Below, one piece after another: positions 18,298 to 26,551 of a stretch of DNA of 64,000 bases (the stretch's first letter is position 1; each line of letters starts with the position of its first letter). Origin of the DNA: Christiangramia lutea (GTDB lineage Bacteria > Bacteroidota > Bacteroidia > Flavobacteriales > Flavobacteriaceae); NCBI RefSeq assembly GCF_022489035.1, contig NZ_JAKVTV010000004.1, forward strand, positions 1-64,000, given 5' to 3'. The notes beneath the pieces were generated by a model. The model saw only the letters and a list, made by a program, of their open reading frames with translations, was not told the origin of the DNA and made no database searches. The position numbers and the translations under genes are program-made.

Positions 18298-19518
18298 GTG
18301 AAAACTTACCAAGATACTGTTGAATGGATGTTTCAGCAGTTACCCATGTATCAGAGAATAGGAAAGCAGGCCTTTAAAAAGGATCTTTCCAATACTTTAA
18401 GCCTTGCAGAACATTTAGATCATCCTGAAAAGGCCTTTAAGAGTATACACGTTGCGGGAACCAATGGGAAAGGATCAGTTAGTCATATGTTGGCGTCGAT
18501 ATTTCAATCTGCTGGTTATAAAACAGGTTTATATACTTCTCCGCATTTAAAGGATTTTAGGGAACGTATAAGGATCAATGGGCTTGAGATCCCACAGGAG
18601 GATGTTATTTCTTTCATTGATGAAAACCAGATATTTTTAGGTCAGCATAAACTTAGCTTTTTTGAGATGACCGTGGGTATGGCGTTTAATTATTTCGCTA
18701 AAGAGAAGGTAGATATCGCTATTATTGAAACCGGAATGGGAGGAAGGCTGGATTCCACCAATATCATTACTCCACAGCTATCCGTGATCACGAATATTGG
18801 AATGGATCATACCGCATACCTGGGAAATAACCTTGCAGAGATCGCAGGTGAAAAAGCTGGTATCATAAAGAAAAAGGTTCCAGTTGTTATTGGTGAGAGG
18901 CATGAAGAAACAGCTTCGGTATTTCAAGCAAAAGCTAAAGATTTGGAATCTGAAATTTACTTCGCTGAAGATTTTGAGTTTTCTGAATATCATACAGACT
19001 TAAAAGGAGAATATCAGAAAAAGAATCTGAAAACGGTTCTTGCATCCATTAAAGTCCTCAAAGGAGATGGATGGAAGATCACTGAAGAAGCTGTGATAAA
19101 TGGCTTGAATAACGTAAAATTACATACAGGTCTACAGGGTAGATGGGAAGTCATCAGGGAAAAGCCTAAAGTGATCTGTGATACCGCTCATAATACTGAA
19201 GGCTTAAAGCTTGTAATTGAGCAATTAAAAAAAGAAAAATTTCAACATCTGCATATTGTACTGGGTGTGGTAAGTGATAAGGATCTTAACGCGGTACTCC
19301 CATTATTCCCGAAAGAAGCCAGGTATTACTTTGCCAAGCCAGATGTACCCAGGGGACTTTTAGCGACTATTCTGAAAAAAGAAGGGTTAAAATATGCTCT
19401 TGAGGGTGAGGTGTATGAATCAGTTTATGAAGCATTTCAGGCTGCAGAAGAAGAGTCCCTGGATGAAGATCTTATATTTATTGGTGGAAGTAATTTCACC
19501 GTTGCTGAAGTATTGTAA
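18298..19518 (+). CDS. folC: Folylpolyglutamate/dihydrofolate synthase
   Basis: ATP-dependent ligase of the Mur-ligase fold that adds glutamate to folates and, in many bacteria, also makes dihydrofolate. The 406 residues carry GTNGKGS at 54-60 (P-loop), ETGMGGRLD and the C-terminal DTAHN motif. The start is GTG, placed immediately after the TAG of the tonB-like gene with no gap, and no in-frame ATG precedes the conserved region, so reinitiation or coupling is likely. It is the last gene of the exb operon, and its function is unrelated to transport. Confidence 0.94.
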   Translation: MKTYQDTVEWMFQQLPMYQRIGKQAFKKDLSNTLSLAEHLDHPEKAFKSIHVAGTNGKGSVSHMLASIFQSAGYKTGLYTSPHLKDFRERIRINGLEIPQEDVISFIDENQIFLGQHKLSFFEMTVGMAFNYFAKEKVDIAIIETGMGGRLDSTNIITPQLSVITNIGMDHTAYLGNNLAEIAGEKAGIIKKKVPVVIGERHEETASVFQAKAKDLESEIYFAEDFEFSEYHTDLKGEYQKKNLKTVLASIKVLKGDGWKITEEAVINGLNNVKLHTGLQGRWEVIREKPKVICDTAHNTEGLKLVIEQLKKEKFQHLHIVLGVVSDKDLNAVLPLFPKEARYYFAKPDVPRGLLATILKKEGLKYALEGEVYESVYEAFQAAEEESLDEDLIFIGGSNFTVAEVL

Positions 19519-19685
19519 CTGCAAATATTAGATGTGTTTAAAATTTAACTTATCTATTTAATGCTCTGTTAATCATTTTTTCAAGTTTCCTCAGTTATTA
19601 TTCAATTTGCTTTTGATAAAACCCATCCCTACTGGTTTATTTGACTTTTTAGCTACGATTTTTTTAATTAAAAAATCAACTAAAA

Positions 19686-20155
19686 ATGAAAGCAATTACA
19701 AATTTATTAATCATGGTATTCATGCTATCCTTTTATGGAGTAGCTATGAGCCATGAGGAAACCAAACTGTCACAGGAAGAGGGCAGCAGTCCTGAGTACA
19801 TTTCCATGACTAAAACGCACTGGAACGATGATCCTGAAACAGATTTTTCTGATTGGCTAGAAACCGAAAGGAAATATTTTGAAAAGTTACCATGAAGAAT
19901 GATCTTATTTTTGGATTTTGGTGTTTATACGCATTTTTTTCCGGAGATAATTCTGAAATAGTTTTGGTTAATGTTTACCGTACCTGGGAAGATATTGGAA
20001 AAACAAATGAAGTGAATTAAAAATTAATTGAAGAGGCTTGGCCAGATGAAGATGGGAGGGATGCTTTTATGGCAGATATGAATAAGCATTTTACAGGTAA
20101 ACATTCAGATTATATTTATCGAACAGTGCTGGAATTAATTAAAAGTTCTCCATAA
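19686..20155 (+). pseudogene. Decayed secreted protein gene (frameshift plus nonsense codon)
   Basis: The intact part (19686-19895) encodes a signal peptide and then a short acidic region ending WLETERKYFEKLP. The next frame, open from 19892, reads on as KVT-MKNDLIFGFW through NVYRTWEDIGKTNEVN, stops at a TAA (20018-20020) and continues in the same frame as KLIEEAWPDEDGRDAF to a final TAA at 20155. Restoring one G in aaGtt near 19886 makes YFEKVTMKNDL, and changing TAA to AAA gives a single protein of about 156 residues. I recall small secreted Bacteroidetes proteins with a WPDE...HSDEIY tail that look like this, but no function is known to me. It could instead be two tiny genes overlapping by ATGA, which I think less likely. 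Confidence 0.7.
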
Positions 20156-20250
20156 AATATTGGTCCTGAGCTTAGTGGCTTTGGAATCTATTTTTTTAAT
20201 ACCTCGATCAAATGGAATCAGGAAAATAATTTAATTTTTCGATGAAATTG

Positions 20251-20282
20251 TTTTGTGTAATTGAAAATCTGGTCTATATTTG
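20251..20282 (+). promoter_or_regulatory. Promoter of the first tRNA-Val
   Basis: TTTTG (20251-20255), 19 bp, then TATATTTG (20275-20282) is a near-ideal Bacteroidetes promoter, 18 bp before the tRNA 5' end. Confidence 0.8.
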
Positions 20283-20299
20283 CATCCGCAATCACGCAA

Positions 20300-20374
20300 G
20301 GGCGCGTAGCTCAGTTGGTTCAGAGCACTTGGTTTACACCCAAGGGGTCAGGGGTTCGAATCCCTTCGCGCCCA
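20300..20374 (+). tRNA. tRNA-Val(TAC), copy 1
   Basis: A 75-nt cloverleaf. Acceptor GGGCGCG pairs with CGCGCCC, anticodon stem CTTGG/CCAAG encloses TTTACAC (anticodon TAC), and the T-arm loop is TTCGAAT. The 3' CCA is not encoded. Confidence 0.96.
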
Positions 20375-20383
20375 CAGAATCGA

Positions 20384-20414
20384 AAAAGGCTTCCAGTTTT
20401 GGAAGTCTTTTTTT
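20384..20414 (+). terminator. Terminator after tRNA-Val copy 1
   Basis: An 11-bp stem (20384-20394 with 20401-20411, one G-U pair), a six-base loop and a T-run. Confidence 0.88.
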
Positions 20415-20474
20415 ATGAGGTGAAAATAAAATTAAAATCCTTTAAATTTTGTGTTTTTGATTGGCGATTTTTGA

Positions 20475-20482
20475 TATATTTG
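20475..20482 (+). promoter_or_regulatory. -7 box of the second tRNA-Val promoter
   Basis: TATATTTG lies in the same context as the copy 1 promoter. The -33 match is weaker: TTTG elements occur only at off-standard spacings. Confidence 0.6.
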
Positions 20483-20498
20483 CACCCGCAATCTTGCA

Positions 20499-20573
20499 GG
20501 GCGCGTAGCTCAGTTGGTTCAGAGCACTTGGTTTACACCCAAGGGGTCAGGGGTTCGAATCCCTTCGCGCCCA
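20499..20573 (+). tRNA. tRNA-Val(TAC), copy 2
   Basis: Identical over all 75 nt to the copy at 20300-20374, with the same anticodon and no encoded CCA. It lies in the second copy of the duplicated cassette. Confidence 0.96.
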
Positions 20574-20582
20574 CAGAAAATA

Positions 20583-20613
20583 AAAAGGCTTCCGGTTTTG
20601 GAGGTCTTTTTTT
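20583..20613 (+). terminator. Terminator after tRNA-Val copy 2
   Basis: An 11-bp stem (20583-20593 with 20600-20610) with wobble pairs and a T-run. It is homologous to the terminator at 20384 and differs from it in a few bases, most of which keep the pairing. Confidence 0.86.
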
Positions 20614-20678
20614 ATTTTAGAAGGAATTGATGATTATTAGATGTATGATAATTCCTTTTTAATATCTTGCTATTAATT

Positions 20679-20753
20679 GGAGTGTTAGCTCAGTTGGTTC
20701 AGAGCACTACCTTGACAGGGTAGGGGTCACTGGTTCGAATCCAGTACACTTCA
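20679..20753 (+). tRNA. tRNA-Val(GAC)
   Basis: A 75-nt cloverleaf. Acceptor GGAGTGT pairs with ACACTTC (one G-U), anticodon stem CTACC/GGTAG encloses TTGACAG (anticodon GAC), and the T-loop is TTCGAAT. No clear terminator follows. The upstream sequence TAATATCTTGC only partly resembles a -7 box. Confidence 0.95.
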
Positions 20754-20808
20754 CTATTTTCATCCTTGTAAATCAAGTAGCCTGGAATTTAACTTATAAC
20801 CGATCATC

Positions 20809-21255
20809 ATGAAAAAATTACTTTTCTTAAGTTTCCTTTTCCTTACTTGTCATATTCAGGCGCAGAGCTCTGATGAGCAGCAATTGAAAGCTTTGATTCA
20901 GAATTCCTTTGACGATATTTTTTCCGATGCTATGCTGGAAAATCTGGATAAATATTATACAGAAGATTTTTTACTACTTGAAGTTGGAGAAGTCTGGGGT
21001 ATGGATCGGATAAAAAAAGAGCTTTCTTCTTATGATTTAAGAGGCGCTGAGCGAATTAATGAATTTGAATTTATTGAAGTAAAGATTAAAGGTGAGTCGG
21101 CATGGATCGCCTACCATAATAACGCTATTTTTAAGAAGGATGGAAAACTTGTTGGCGAGCGAAATTGGCTAGAAAGTGCAACAGCTATTAAGACTGAAAA
21201 TGGCTGGAAATTGGATATGTTACATTCTACCTTGAAAACTGAGGAGATGGACTAA
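20809..21255 (+). CDS. Secreted NTF2/SnoaL-like protein (DUF4440 type)
   Basis: A 148-residue protein with a signal peptide (about 1-19, HIQAQ) and a single NTF2-like alpha+beta domain: an N-terminal helix with YYTEDFLLLE, the strand AWIAYHNN and a C-terminal GWKLDMLHST strand. Such folds serve as small-molecule-binding or assembly domains and sometimes enzymes. No catalytic residue can be assigned. Its stop codon overlaps the stop of the convergent murF gene by 4 bp. Confidence 0.8.
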   Translation: MKKLLFLSFLFLTCHIQAQSSDEQQLKALIQNSFDDIFSDAMLENLDKYYTEDFLLLEVGEVWGMDRIKKELSSYDLRGAERINEFEFIEVKIKGESAWIAYHNNAIFKKDGKLVGERNWLESATAIKTENGWKLDMLHSTLKTEEMD

Positions 21256-22550
21256 GATTCCTTTTGGATGGCTTTTAGTGCTCTTTCCATGGTCATTCCT
21301 CGTGATCCTTTTATAAGAAAATAGCTATTTTCAAATTTGCTATCCTCCAGGTGTTCCAACAAGTGATTTGTGTCTCTGAATTTGAATATCTGGTGGCTTT
21401 TAATTTCTGTATTCATAAAATTTCTACCTACGAGGTAGGTCTCTGAAAAAGCACTATTGTTCGTGTAATTCGCAATGACCTGGTGTTCTACTGGGGAGGA
21501 TTTTCCTAATTCGAACATGTCTCCCAGGATAGCTATTTTTTGTTTGGAAGTTTTAATGTTTTTGAAATTCTCCAGGGCGGCGTGCATGCTTGTAGGATTG
21601 GCATTGTAGGCATCCATTATTATGGTATTGGATCCATCCTGTATTATCTGTGAACGATTATTTTGAGGGACATAATTCTCAATCGCCTCTTTTATTGTGT
21701 TGAATTCAACCTTAAAATATAGGCCTATACATAATGCAGCGGCCATATTTGTGGCATTATAACTTCCGGTAAGCTGACTTTTGAATTCGGTGTTGTTATA
21801 GTTGAGTTCCGCTAAAGCGCTGTTCTTAGTGTATTCTAATTTAACTTCTGAACGGGCATTTTCACCAAAGCTAAACGTATGATTATAGTTTGCTTGTTTT
21901 TTCTGAATTTCATCATCAAGATTCAGGAATATTAACTTCTGGTTTTCCTGAAGATGTTTGTAAAGTTCGGTTTTTCCTTTAATAACGCCCTCAACCCCTC
22001 CAAAACCTTCAAGGTGGGCTTTACCGAAATTCGTTATATATCCATAATCCGGATTTGCTATAGTGCATAAGAATTCGATCTCCATGAGATGGTTTGCGCC
22101 CATTTCTACGATCCCAAATTCAGTTTGATCATCCATGGAAAGAAGAGTGAGCGGTACGCCAATATGGTTGTTGAGATTTCCTTTTGTAGCAATGGTTTTG
22201 AATTTTCTTGAGAGCACAGAATTAATTAGTTCCTTGGTGGTTGTTTTTCCATTGCTTCCGGTAATTGCTAGAATGGGAAGGCCCAGGTAATTTCTATGGA
22301 AAAGTGCAAGCTTTTGTAATGTCTCAAGGGAGTTTTTTACAACAATATAGTCTTCTTTGTTCCTGGCGAATTTCTTGTCATCTATAACAGCATACCGAGC
22401 TCCATTCTTTAAAGCTTCATCTGCAAATTCATTTCCATTGAAATTTTCTCCTTTAAGAGCAAAAAACATACTGTCCTTCTTTATGTTCCTGGTATCGGTA
22501 TCTGCGCCGGAACAAAGAAGGAAGCGCTGGTGGATTCTGGCTGTGTTCAT
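21252..22550 (-). CDS. murF: UDP-MurNAc-tripeptide--D-Ala-D-Ala ligase
   Basis: Cytoplasmic ATP ligase that adds D-Ala-D-Ala to the UDP-MurNAc-tripeptide, the last cytoplasmic step of the peptidoglycan peptide. The 432 residues show the Mur P-loop GSNGKTT (98-104), VEMGANH and the DAYNANPTSM motif typical of MurF. It lies downstream of gldJ on the same strand with a terminator hairpin between them. Confidence 0.95.
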   Translation of the reverse strand: MNTARIHQRFLLCSGADTDTRNIKKDSMFFALKGENFNGNEFADEALKNGARYAVIDDKKFARNKEDYIVVKNSLETLQKLALFHRNYLGLPILAITGSNGKTTTKELINSVLSRKFKTIATKGNLNNHIGVPLTLLSMDDQTEFGIVEMGANHLMEIEFLCTIANPDYGYITNFGKAHLEGFGGVEGVIKGKTELYKHLQENQKLIFLNLDDEIQKKQANYNHTFSFGENARSEVKLEYTKNSALAELNYNNTEFKSQLTGSYNATNMAAALCIGLYFKVEFNTIKEAIENYVPQNNRSQIIQDGSNTIIMDAYNANPTSMHAALENFKNIKTSKQKIAILGDMFELGKSSPVEHQVIANYTNNSAFSETYLVGRNFMNTEIKSHQIFKFRDTNHLLEHLEDSKFENSYFLIKGSRGMTMERALKAIQKES

Positions 22551-22563
22551 AAAATAAATCTAT

Positions 22564-22592
22564 AAAAAAAGCCCTAAACTAGTTAGGGCTTT
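22564..22592 (-). terminator. Terminator between gldJ and murF
   Basis: A 10-bp stem (22568-22577 with 22583-22592) followed on the minus strand by a run of seven T. It should reduce read-through from gldJ into murF. Confidence 0.85.
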
Positions 22593-22615
22593 AAGTATAA
22601 TTTAGGTAACAAATC

Positions 22616-24307
22616 TTAATTGCTCCTTGCTGTTTTATTCTTGTCTAGTGATTTTGAACCTACTCTGGACATAGCATTTCTAAATCCTATATAATCTGTT
22701 GCCATATCCTGAGGGAAATAACGGCGTTGAGCAGGATCCAGCCAATAGGCACGGTCTCTCCAGCTACCTCCCTTGTAAACTCGAACTTCGTCGCTTACAA
22801 GAGTTGTTCTTTTTTCCTTATCGTATCCTCTTTCCGTTATACCTTCTGAAGTACTATCAGAGTAAGAGAAGTTATCATAAGTTGGTGAGTTGTACATTCT
22901 TTTAGAAGCTTCACCGTCTGTATCCTGGAAAGGCTGATAATATCTGCTTGAACTTTTATCTCCATCACGGAAATCTCTCTGGTCGCTTTCTGTAAAGTTC
23001 GTTCTCATGTAAGTATCTTCATCGGTAACCGGTACCTGAGCGATCTCACCTGGAAGATTTCTTGCAACTAATTTACCGTTGCTTAAGGTATCGTATACGA
23101 TATCATCTGTTCCTACAACTTTAACGGTGCCATCTTCATTGATAGCATGTTTGGTATATACGTTACCACGGTAGTAGTTGAAATCATTAAATTCGTCATC
23201 TACAATAGGACGATAAACATCAGCAACCCATTCAGAAACGTTTCCAGCCATATCATAAAGGCCGAAATCGTTTGGCTCGTAACTTTTTACTTCGGCGGTA
23301 ATATCTGCACCATCATCACTCCATCCGGCGATCCCGCCATAATCACCATCTCCCTGCTTGAAGTTGGCAAGCTGATCCCCCATTTTCTTTACGTCTCCAT
23401 TTCTGGTATACTGGCCATCCCATGGATATTTTTTTCTACCTCTGTAGGTATTGTAATTTCGAATTCCTACCAAACCTAAAGCTGCATATTCCCACTCTGC
23501 TTCCGTTGGTAGTCTGTATTCAGGGTAGATAAGTCCGCTTTCGCGTCCAGGATATACCTTTTTCACCGGGTTACCAGCTTCATTCGTTTCGCTAAGTCTA
23601 TCCTGGGATTCATCACCACCCTGGCTTATTTCTGTATTTCCTCCATAAGCCTTGCTCGGAGTATGAATATAAGTTTCAGTGTTGAATGTTGAAGAGGCTT
23701 CTACATCAGATAAATGAGCTCCTTCCTTTATAAATCCTTCGTCCTGTAAACGATGTTCGTTCACACGATCTGTTCTCCATTTACTAAATTCAACTGCCTG
23801 GATCCAACTAACTCCTACTACAGGATATTCAGCATAGGCCGGGTGACGCAAATAATTTGTCACCATAGTTTCGTTATATCCTAAGCGGTTTCTCCATACC
23901 AGGGTGTCTGGAAGAGCTCCGTCATATATATTCTTATAGTTTTGCTCGCTAGGAGGGAATACTCTTCTTAGCCAGTCTAGGTATTCCAAATACATTTTAT
24001 TGGTAACCTCTGTCTCATCCATATAAAAGGACTGAACATGTTGCTGTGTTGGAGTATTATTCCAGTCATGCATAGGATCATCCTGTACACGTCCCATAGT
24101 GTAAGTTCCTCCTTCAACAAATACTAATCCCGGGGCAGCTTCCTGCTCCTTATAATCTGTGTTGTACTGGAATCCACCTTCGTCAGAATTTATATCCCAG
24201 CCGGTTGCTCTGGAGGTATTTTTGTAATTGTTGGATTTGTTACAGCTAAGTAAGCTAAGGCCGCAAACTACAGCAATAACGCCTTTTAAAGCTACATTCA
24301 ATTTCAT
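22616..24307 (-). CDS. gldJ: Gliding motility lipoprotein GldJ
   Basis: Outer-membrane lipoprotein needed for gliding and type IX secretion in Flavobacteria. From the chosen start it is 563 residues. A lipoprotein signal with lipobox LLSC puts the lipidated Cys at 22. The rest is a formylglycine-generating-enzyme-like (SUMF1) fold: FVEGGTYTMGR, YMDETEVTNKMYLEYL, RLPTEAEWEYAA, MAGNVSEWVAD and GGSWRD. A start at 24346 would add 13 residues before the signal peptide. 24307 is preferred because an AAGGAAA ribosome-binding site precedes it. GldK is a paralogous alternative, but the murF neighbourhood and overall form favour GldJ. Confidence 0.88.
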   Translation of the reverse strand: MKLNVALKGVIAVVCGLSLLSCNKSNNYKNTSRATGWDINSDEGGFQYNTDYKEQEAAPGLVFVEGGTYTMGRVQDDPMHDWNNTPTQQHVQSFYMDETEVTNKMYLEYLDWLRRVFPPSEQNYKNIYDGALPDTLVWRNRLGYNETMVTNYLRHPAYAEYPVVGVSWIQAVEFSKWRTDRVNEHRLQDEGFIKEGAHLSDVEASSTFNTETYIHTPSKAYGGNTEISQGGDESQDRLSETNEAGNPVKKVYPGRESGLIYPEYRLPTEAEWEYAALGLVGIRNYNTYRGRKKYPWDGQYTRNGDVKKMGDQLANFKQGDGDYGGIAGWSDDGADITAEVKSYEPNDFGLYDMAGNVSEWVADVYRPIVDDEFNDFNYYRGNVYTKHAINEDGTVKVVGTDDIVYDTLSNGKLVARNLPGEIAQVPVTDEDTYMRTNFTESDQRDFRDGDKSSSRYYQPFQDTDGEASKRMYNSPTYDNFSYSDSTSEGITERGYDKEKRTTLVSDEVRVYKGGSWRDRAYWLDPAQRRYFPQDMATDYIGFRNAMSRVGSKSLDKNKTARSN

Positions 24308-24723
24308 ATGATTTCCTTCTTTATGATAGAAATTTAGGCTCTGCAATATACTAATTAACGATAAATGTACAAGATTATTTTATTATTTCTGAAACTCTCA
24401 AAAACCCTATAACTCTCTGATATGCTATAACCTATCTATGATTTATATTTGGTTTATTTTTAGTGATTTAGACCTAGAAAATACTAGTATATTTTAACGT
24501 AACTTTTCTTTGAATATTGCGGTTTCGATTGAAAGTTATCGAATTTTCATTCCTCTTGTCCATCTATTGCAATAAATTCAAATTATTTGAGTTATATTCA
24601 ATAGCCTCAAATTTTTATATGTCCATAAATTTTGAGGTTTCTTTGAATACGAAAGCTTTTTCGGGCGTAGGTTCTTTCTTAACAGGAATATTACTATATA
24701 TTTGTTTATCATTAACGACTATA
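24308..24723. other. Divergent promoter region of gldJ and porV
   Basis: A 416-bp AT-rich gap between two T9SS/gliding genes. The plus-strand frame happens to be open from 24517, but that stretch is not a plausible protein start. A porV -7 box lies at 24697-24704. On the gldJ side a TACATTTA near 24365-24372 (minus) is a partial -7 match. Confidence 0.55.
24697..24704 (+). promoter_or_regulatory. -7 box of the porV promoter
   Basis: TATATTTG is an exact TAnnTTTG match, 19 bp before the porV ATG at 24724. The -33 region is not convincing. Confidence 0.55.
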
Positions 24724-25875
24724 ATGAAAAAAATTACATTCTTATTGGTAACGGTGATTTTATTTGCCGATTTTTCAGCATTTGCTCAGGATGAAAGGGA
24801 TAGGGTTATAACCACGGCCGTACCATTTCTATTAGTTGCTGCAGATGCACGAGGTGCGGGAATGGGTGATCAGGGAGTTGCGACTTCTCCTGATGTTTTC
24901 TCGCAACAATGGAATCCTGCGAAATATGCTTTTGCTACACGTGAAAACGGAATTGCAGTTTCTTACACCCCATATTTGAGTGAGATTGTAAATGATATAT
25001 TCCTGGGAAGTCTTAATTATTACCATAAACTGGATGATAGAAGTGCTCTTGCTGCGAGCTTGAGATATTTTAGCTTAGGATCTATTGAAACCAGGGGGAG
25101 TTTTGAAGAAAGCCCTATCCTGGTAAATCCAAACGAACTTACTTTCGATCTTTCCTATTCACTCAAATTAAGCGAGAATTTCTCTATGGCTGTGGCCGGG
25201 AGATATTTAAGGTCTGATCTTGGTCTTCAGGATAATGAAGATCTTGGTGCGGCTTCAACTTTTGGAGTTGATGTAGCTGCATTTTATGAAGGAGATCAGA
25301 TAACCTTTAATTCTTTCGATGCAAGGTGGAGATTAGGTGCAAATATTTCCAATATCGGTCCCAAAATGAAATATGACGATGCCGGACAGGAAAATTTCAT
25401 TCCTACAAATCTTAAGTTAGGAGCAGGATTCGATTTTATTTTTGATGCAGATAACCGCCTTGGAACTTATGTGGAATTCAATAAACTTCTAGTTCCAACT
25501 CCTCAGGATTTTGATGGAGATGGTGATATAGACGGAGAGGATGATGAAGAATATAATGAAATTGGAGCTATCGAGGGAATATTTAAATCTTTCGGAGATG
25601 CTCCAGATGGATTTTCAGAAGAACTGAAGGAAATTACTTTGGCCCTTGGAGCTGAATACTGGTACAGAGATAAATTTGCGCTTCGAGCTGGTTATTTCAA
25701 TGAAAGTGAAGAAAAAGGTTTTAGAAGATTCTTTTCTTTAGGTGCCGGGTTTGCATATGAATCTGTAGTGATAGATGCTTCCTATCTATTTTCCACATCT
25801 TCAGTGCCCAGTCCTTTAGAAGGCACCCTTAGATTTGGCCTTAGCTTCCATTTTGGAGATAACTATAATAATTAG
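24724..25875 (+). CDS. porV: Type IX secretion system outer-membrane protein PorV
   Basis: PorV (LptO) is a FadL-like beta-barrel that shuttles folded T9SS cargo from the translocon to the attachment complex. It is 383 residues from the ATG at 24724, with a signal peptide ending SAFA (cleavage after 21). The mature start RVITTAVPFLLVAADARGAG and DVFSQQWNPAKYAF are family hallmarks, and beta-rich alternation runs to the C-terminal strand. An acidic Asp-Gly insert of calcium-loop type lies at about 260-280. The upstream in-frame ATG (24517) is rejected because the signal peptide begins at 24724 and a promoter box lies between. Confidence 0.92.
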   Translation: MKKITFLLVTVILFADFSAFAQDERDRVITTAVPFLLVAADARGAGMGDQGVATSPDVFSQQWNPAKYAFATRENGIAVSYTPYLSEIVNDIFLGSLNYYHKLDDRSALAASLRYFSLGSIETRGSFEESPILVNPNELTFDLSYSLKLSENFSMAVAGRYLRSDLGLQDNEDLGAASTFGVDVAAFYEGDQITFNSFDARWRLGANISNIGPKMKYDDAGQENFIPTNLKLGAGFDFIFDADNRLGTYVEFNKLLVPTPQDFDGDGDIDGEDDEEYNEIGAIEGIFKSFGDAPDGFSEELKEITLALGAEYWYRDKFALRAGYFNESEEKGFRRFFSLGAGFAYESVVIDASYLFSTSSVPSPLEGTLRFGLSFHFGDNYNN

Positions 25876-25957
25876 GAGGGTTACAAATCTTAAATCTATC
25901 TTATAGAGACCCAATTCCATAATGGTTTCTTTTATATTGTCTTCCCAATATTTAAAT

Positions 25958-26440
25958 ATGAAAGTACTTACCATTACTTCCAAGTTGGAGGTTTATGATG
26001 ATATACAGGAGGTTTCGAAAGATATCCAGGATTTAATGAAAATTGCTATCGAGACCAGGGATAAGGCTTATGCCCCTTATTCTAACTTTAAGGTTGGTGC
26101 CGCGCTACTACTGGAAAACGGGGAGATAGTTGAAGGAAGTAATCAGGAGAATGCCTCATATCCTTCCGGATTATGTGCTGAAAGAACTGCTGTGTATTTC
26201 GCCGGTGCTAAATATCCAAAAACCAGAATTCTTAAGATGGTTATTTCTGCCAAATCGATGAAGCATAAAACCGAAGCACCAGTACCTCCTTGCGGTGCAT
26301 GCAGGCAGGCTTTGGTGGAGTACGAGGTGAAGCAGGAAAACCCAATAGAAATGTACTTTATGGGTGGAACCGGGAAGGTAATGAAAGCTAATTCTGTGAA
26401 AGATCTGCTGCCTTTAGTTTTTGACAGCAACTGTCTATAA
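25958..26440 (+). CDS. cdd: Cytidine deaminase
   Basis: Zinc enzyme converting cytidine and deoxycytidine to the uridine forms for pyrimidine salvage. The 160 residues carry CAE with Cys73 (zinc) and Glu75 (proton shuttle), and PPCGACRQ with Cys112 and Cys115 (zinc). An ATG at 25922 would add 12 residues. 25958 gives the usual tetrameric-CDA length with a leader like that of other Flavobacteria. Confidence 0.95.
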   Translation: MKVLTITSKLEVYDDIQEVSKDIQDLMKIAIETRDKAYAPYSNFKVGAALLLENGEIVEGSNQENASYPSGLCAERTAVYFAGAKYPKTRILKMVISAKSMKHKTEAPVPPCGACRQALVEYEVKQENPIEMYFMGGTGKVMKANSVKDLLPLVFDSNCL

Positions 26441-26492
26441 GGTTTTCGTGATTTTTTGCATTAAAACTGTTTTCGTTTCTTAACGAAAATAG

Positions 26493-26500
26493 TATTTTTG
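26493..26500 (+). promoter_or_regulatory. -7 box of the pdhA promoter
   Basis: TATTTTTG matches TAnnTTTG, 51 bp before the pdhA start. TTTCG about 17 bp upstream is a partial -33 match. Confidence 0.5.
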
Positions 26501-26551
26501 TTATCCGCTTGGCAAAACCAATCTGTCTGGCCTTTTAAATATAAATTTTAG

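Larger units (their letters stand above)
20275..20613 (+). repeat. Tandem duplication of a promoter-tRNA-terminator cassette
   Basis: Two copies of about 140 bp (20275-20414 and 20475-20613) share the TATATTTGCA-CCGCAATC leader, an identical tRNA-Val(TAC) and the same terminator hairpin with a few changes. They are separated by about 60 bp of unrelated sequence. Confidence 0.85.

Noticed and set aside
19892-20020. Separate small gene overlapping the 69-codon ORF by ATGA
   Set aside because: The frame continues past the TAA with matching composition and the join reads as one protein after a one-base repair, so a broken gene explains it better.
20261-20620. A 119-residue plus-strand ORF across the tRNA-Val genes
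   Set aside because: It runs through two perfect tRNA cloverleaves and their terminators, and the translated repeats come only from the duplicated tRNAs. It is not a protein gene.
24517-24723. N-terminal extension of porV by 69 residues
   Set aside because: The signal peptide begins at the ATG at 24724 and a -7 box lies in between, so the upstream frame is open by chance.
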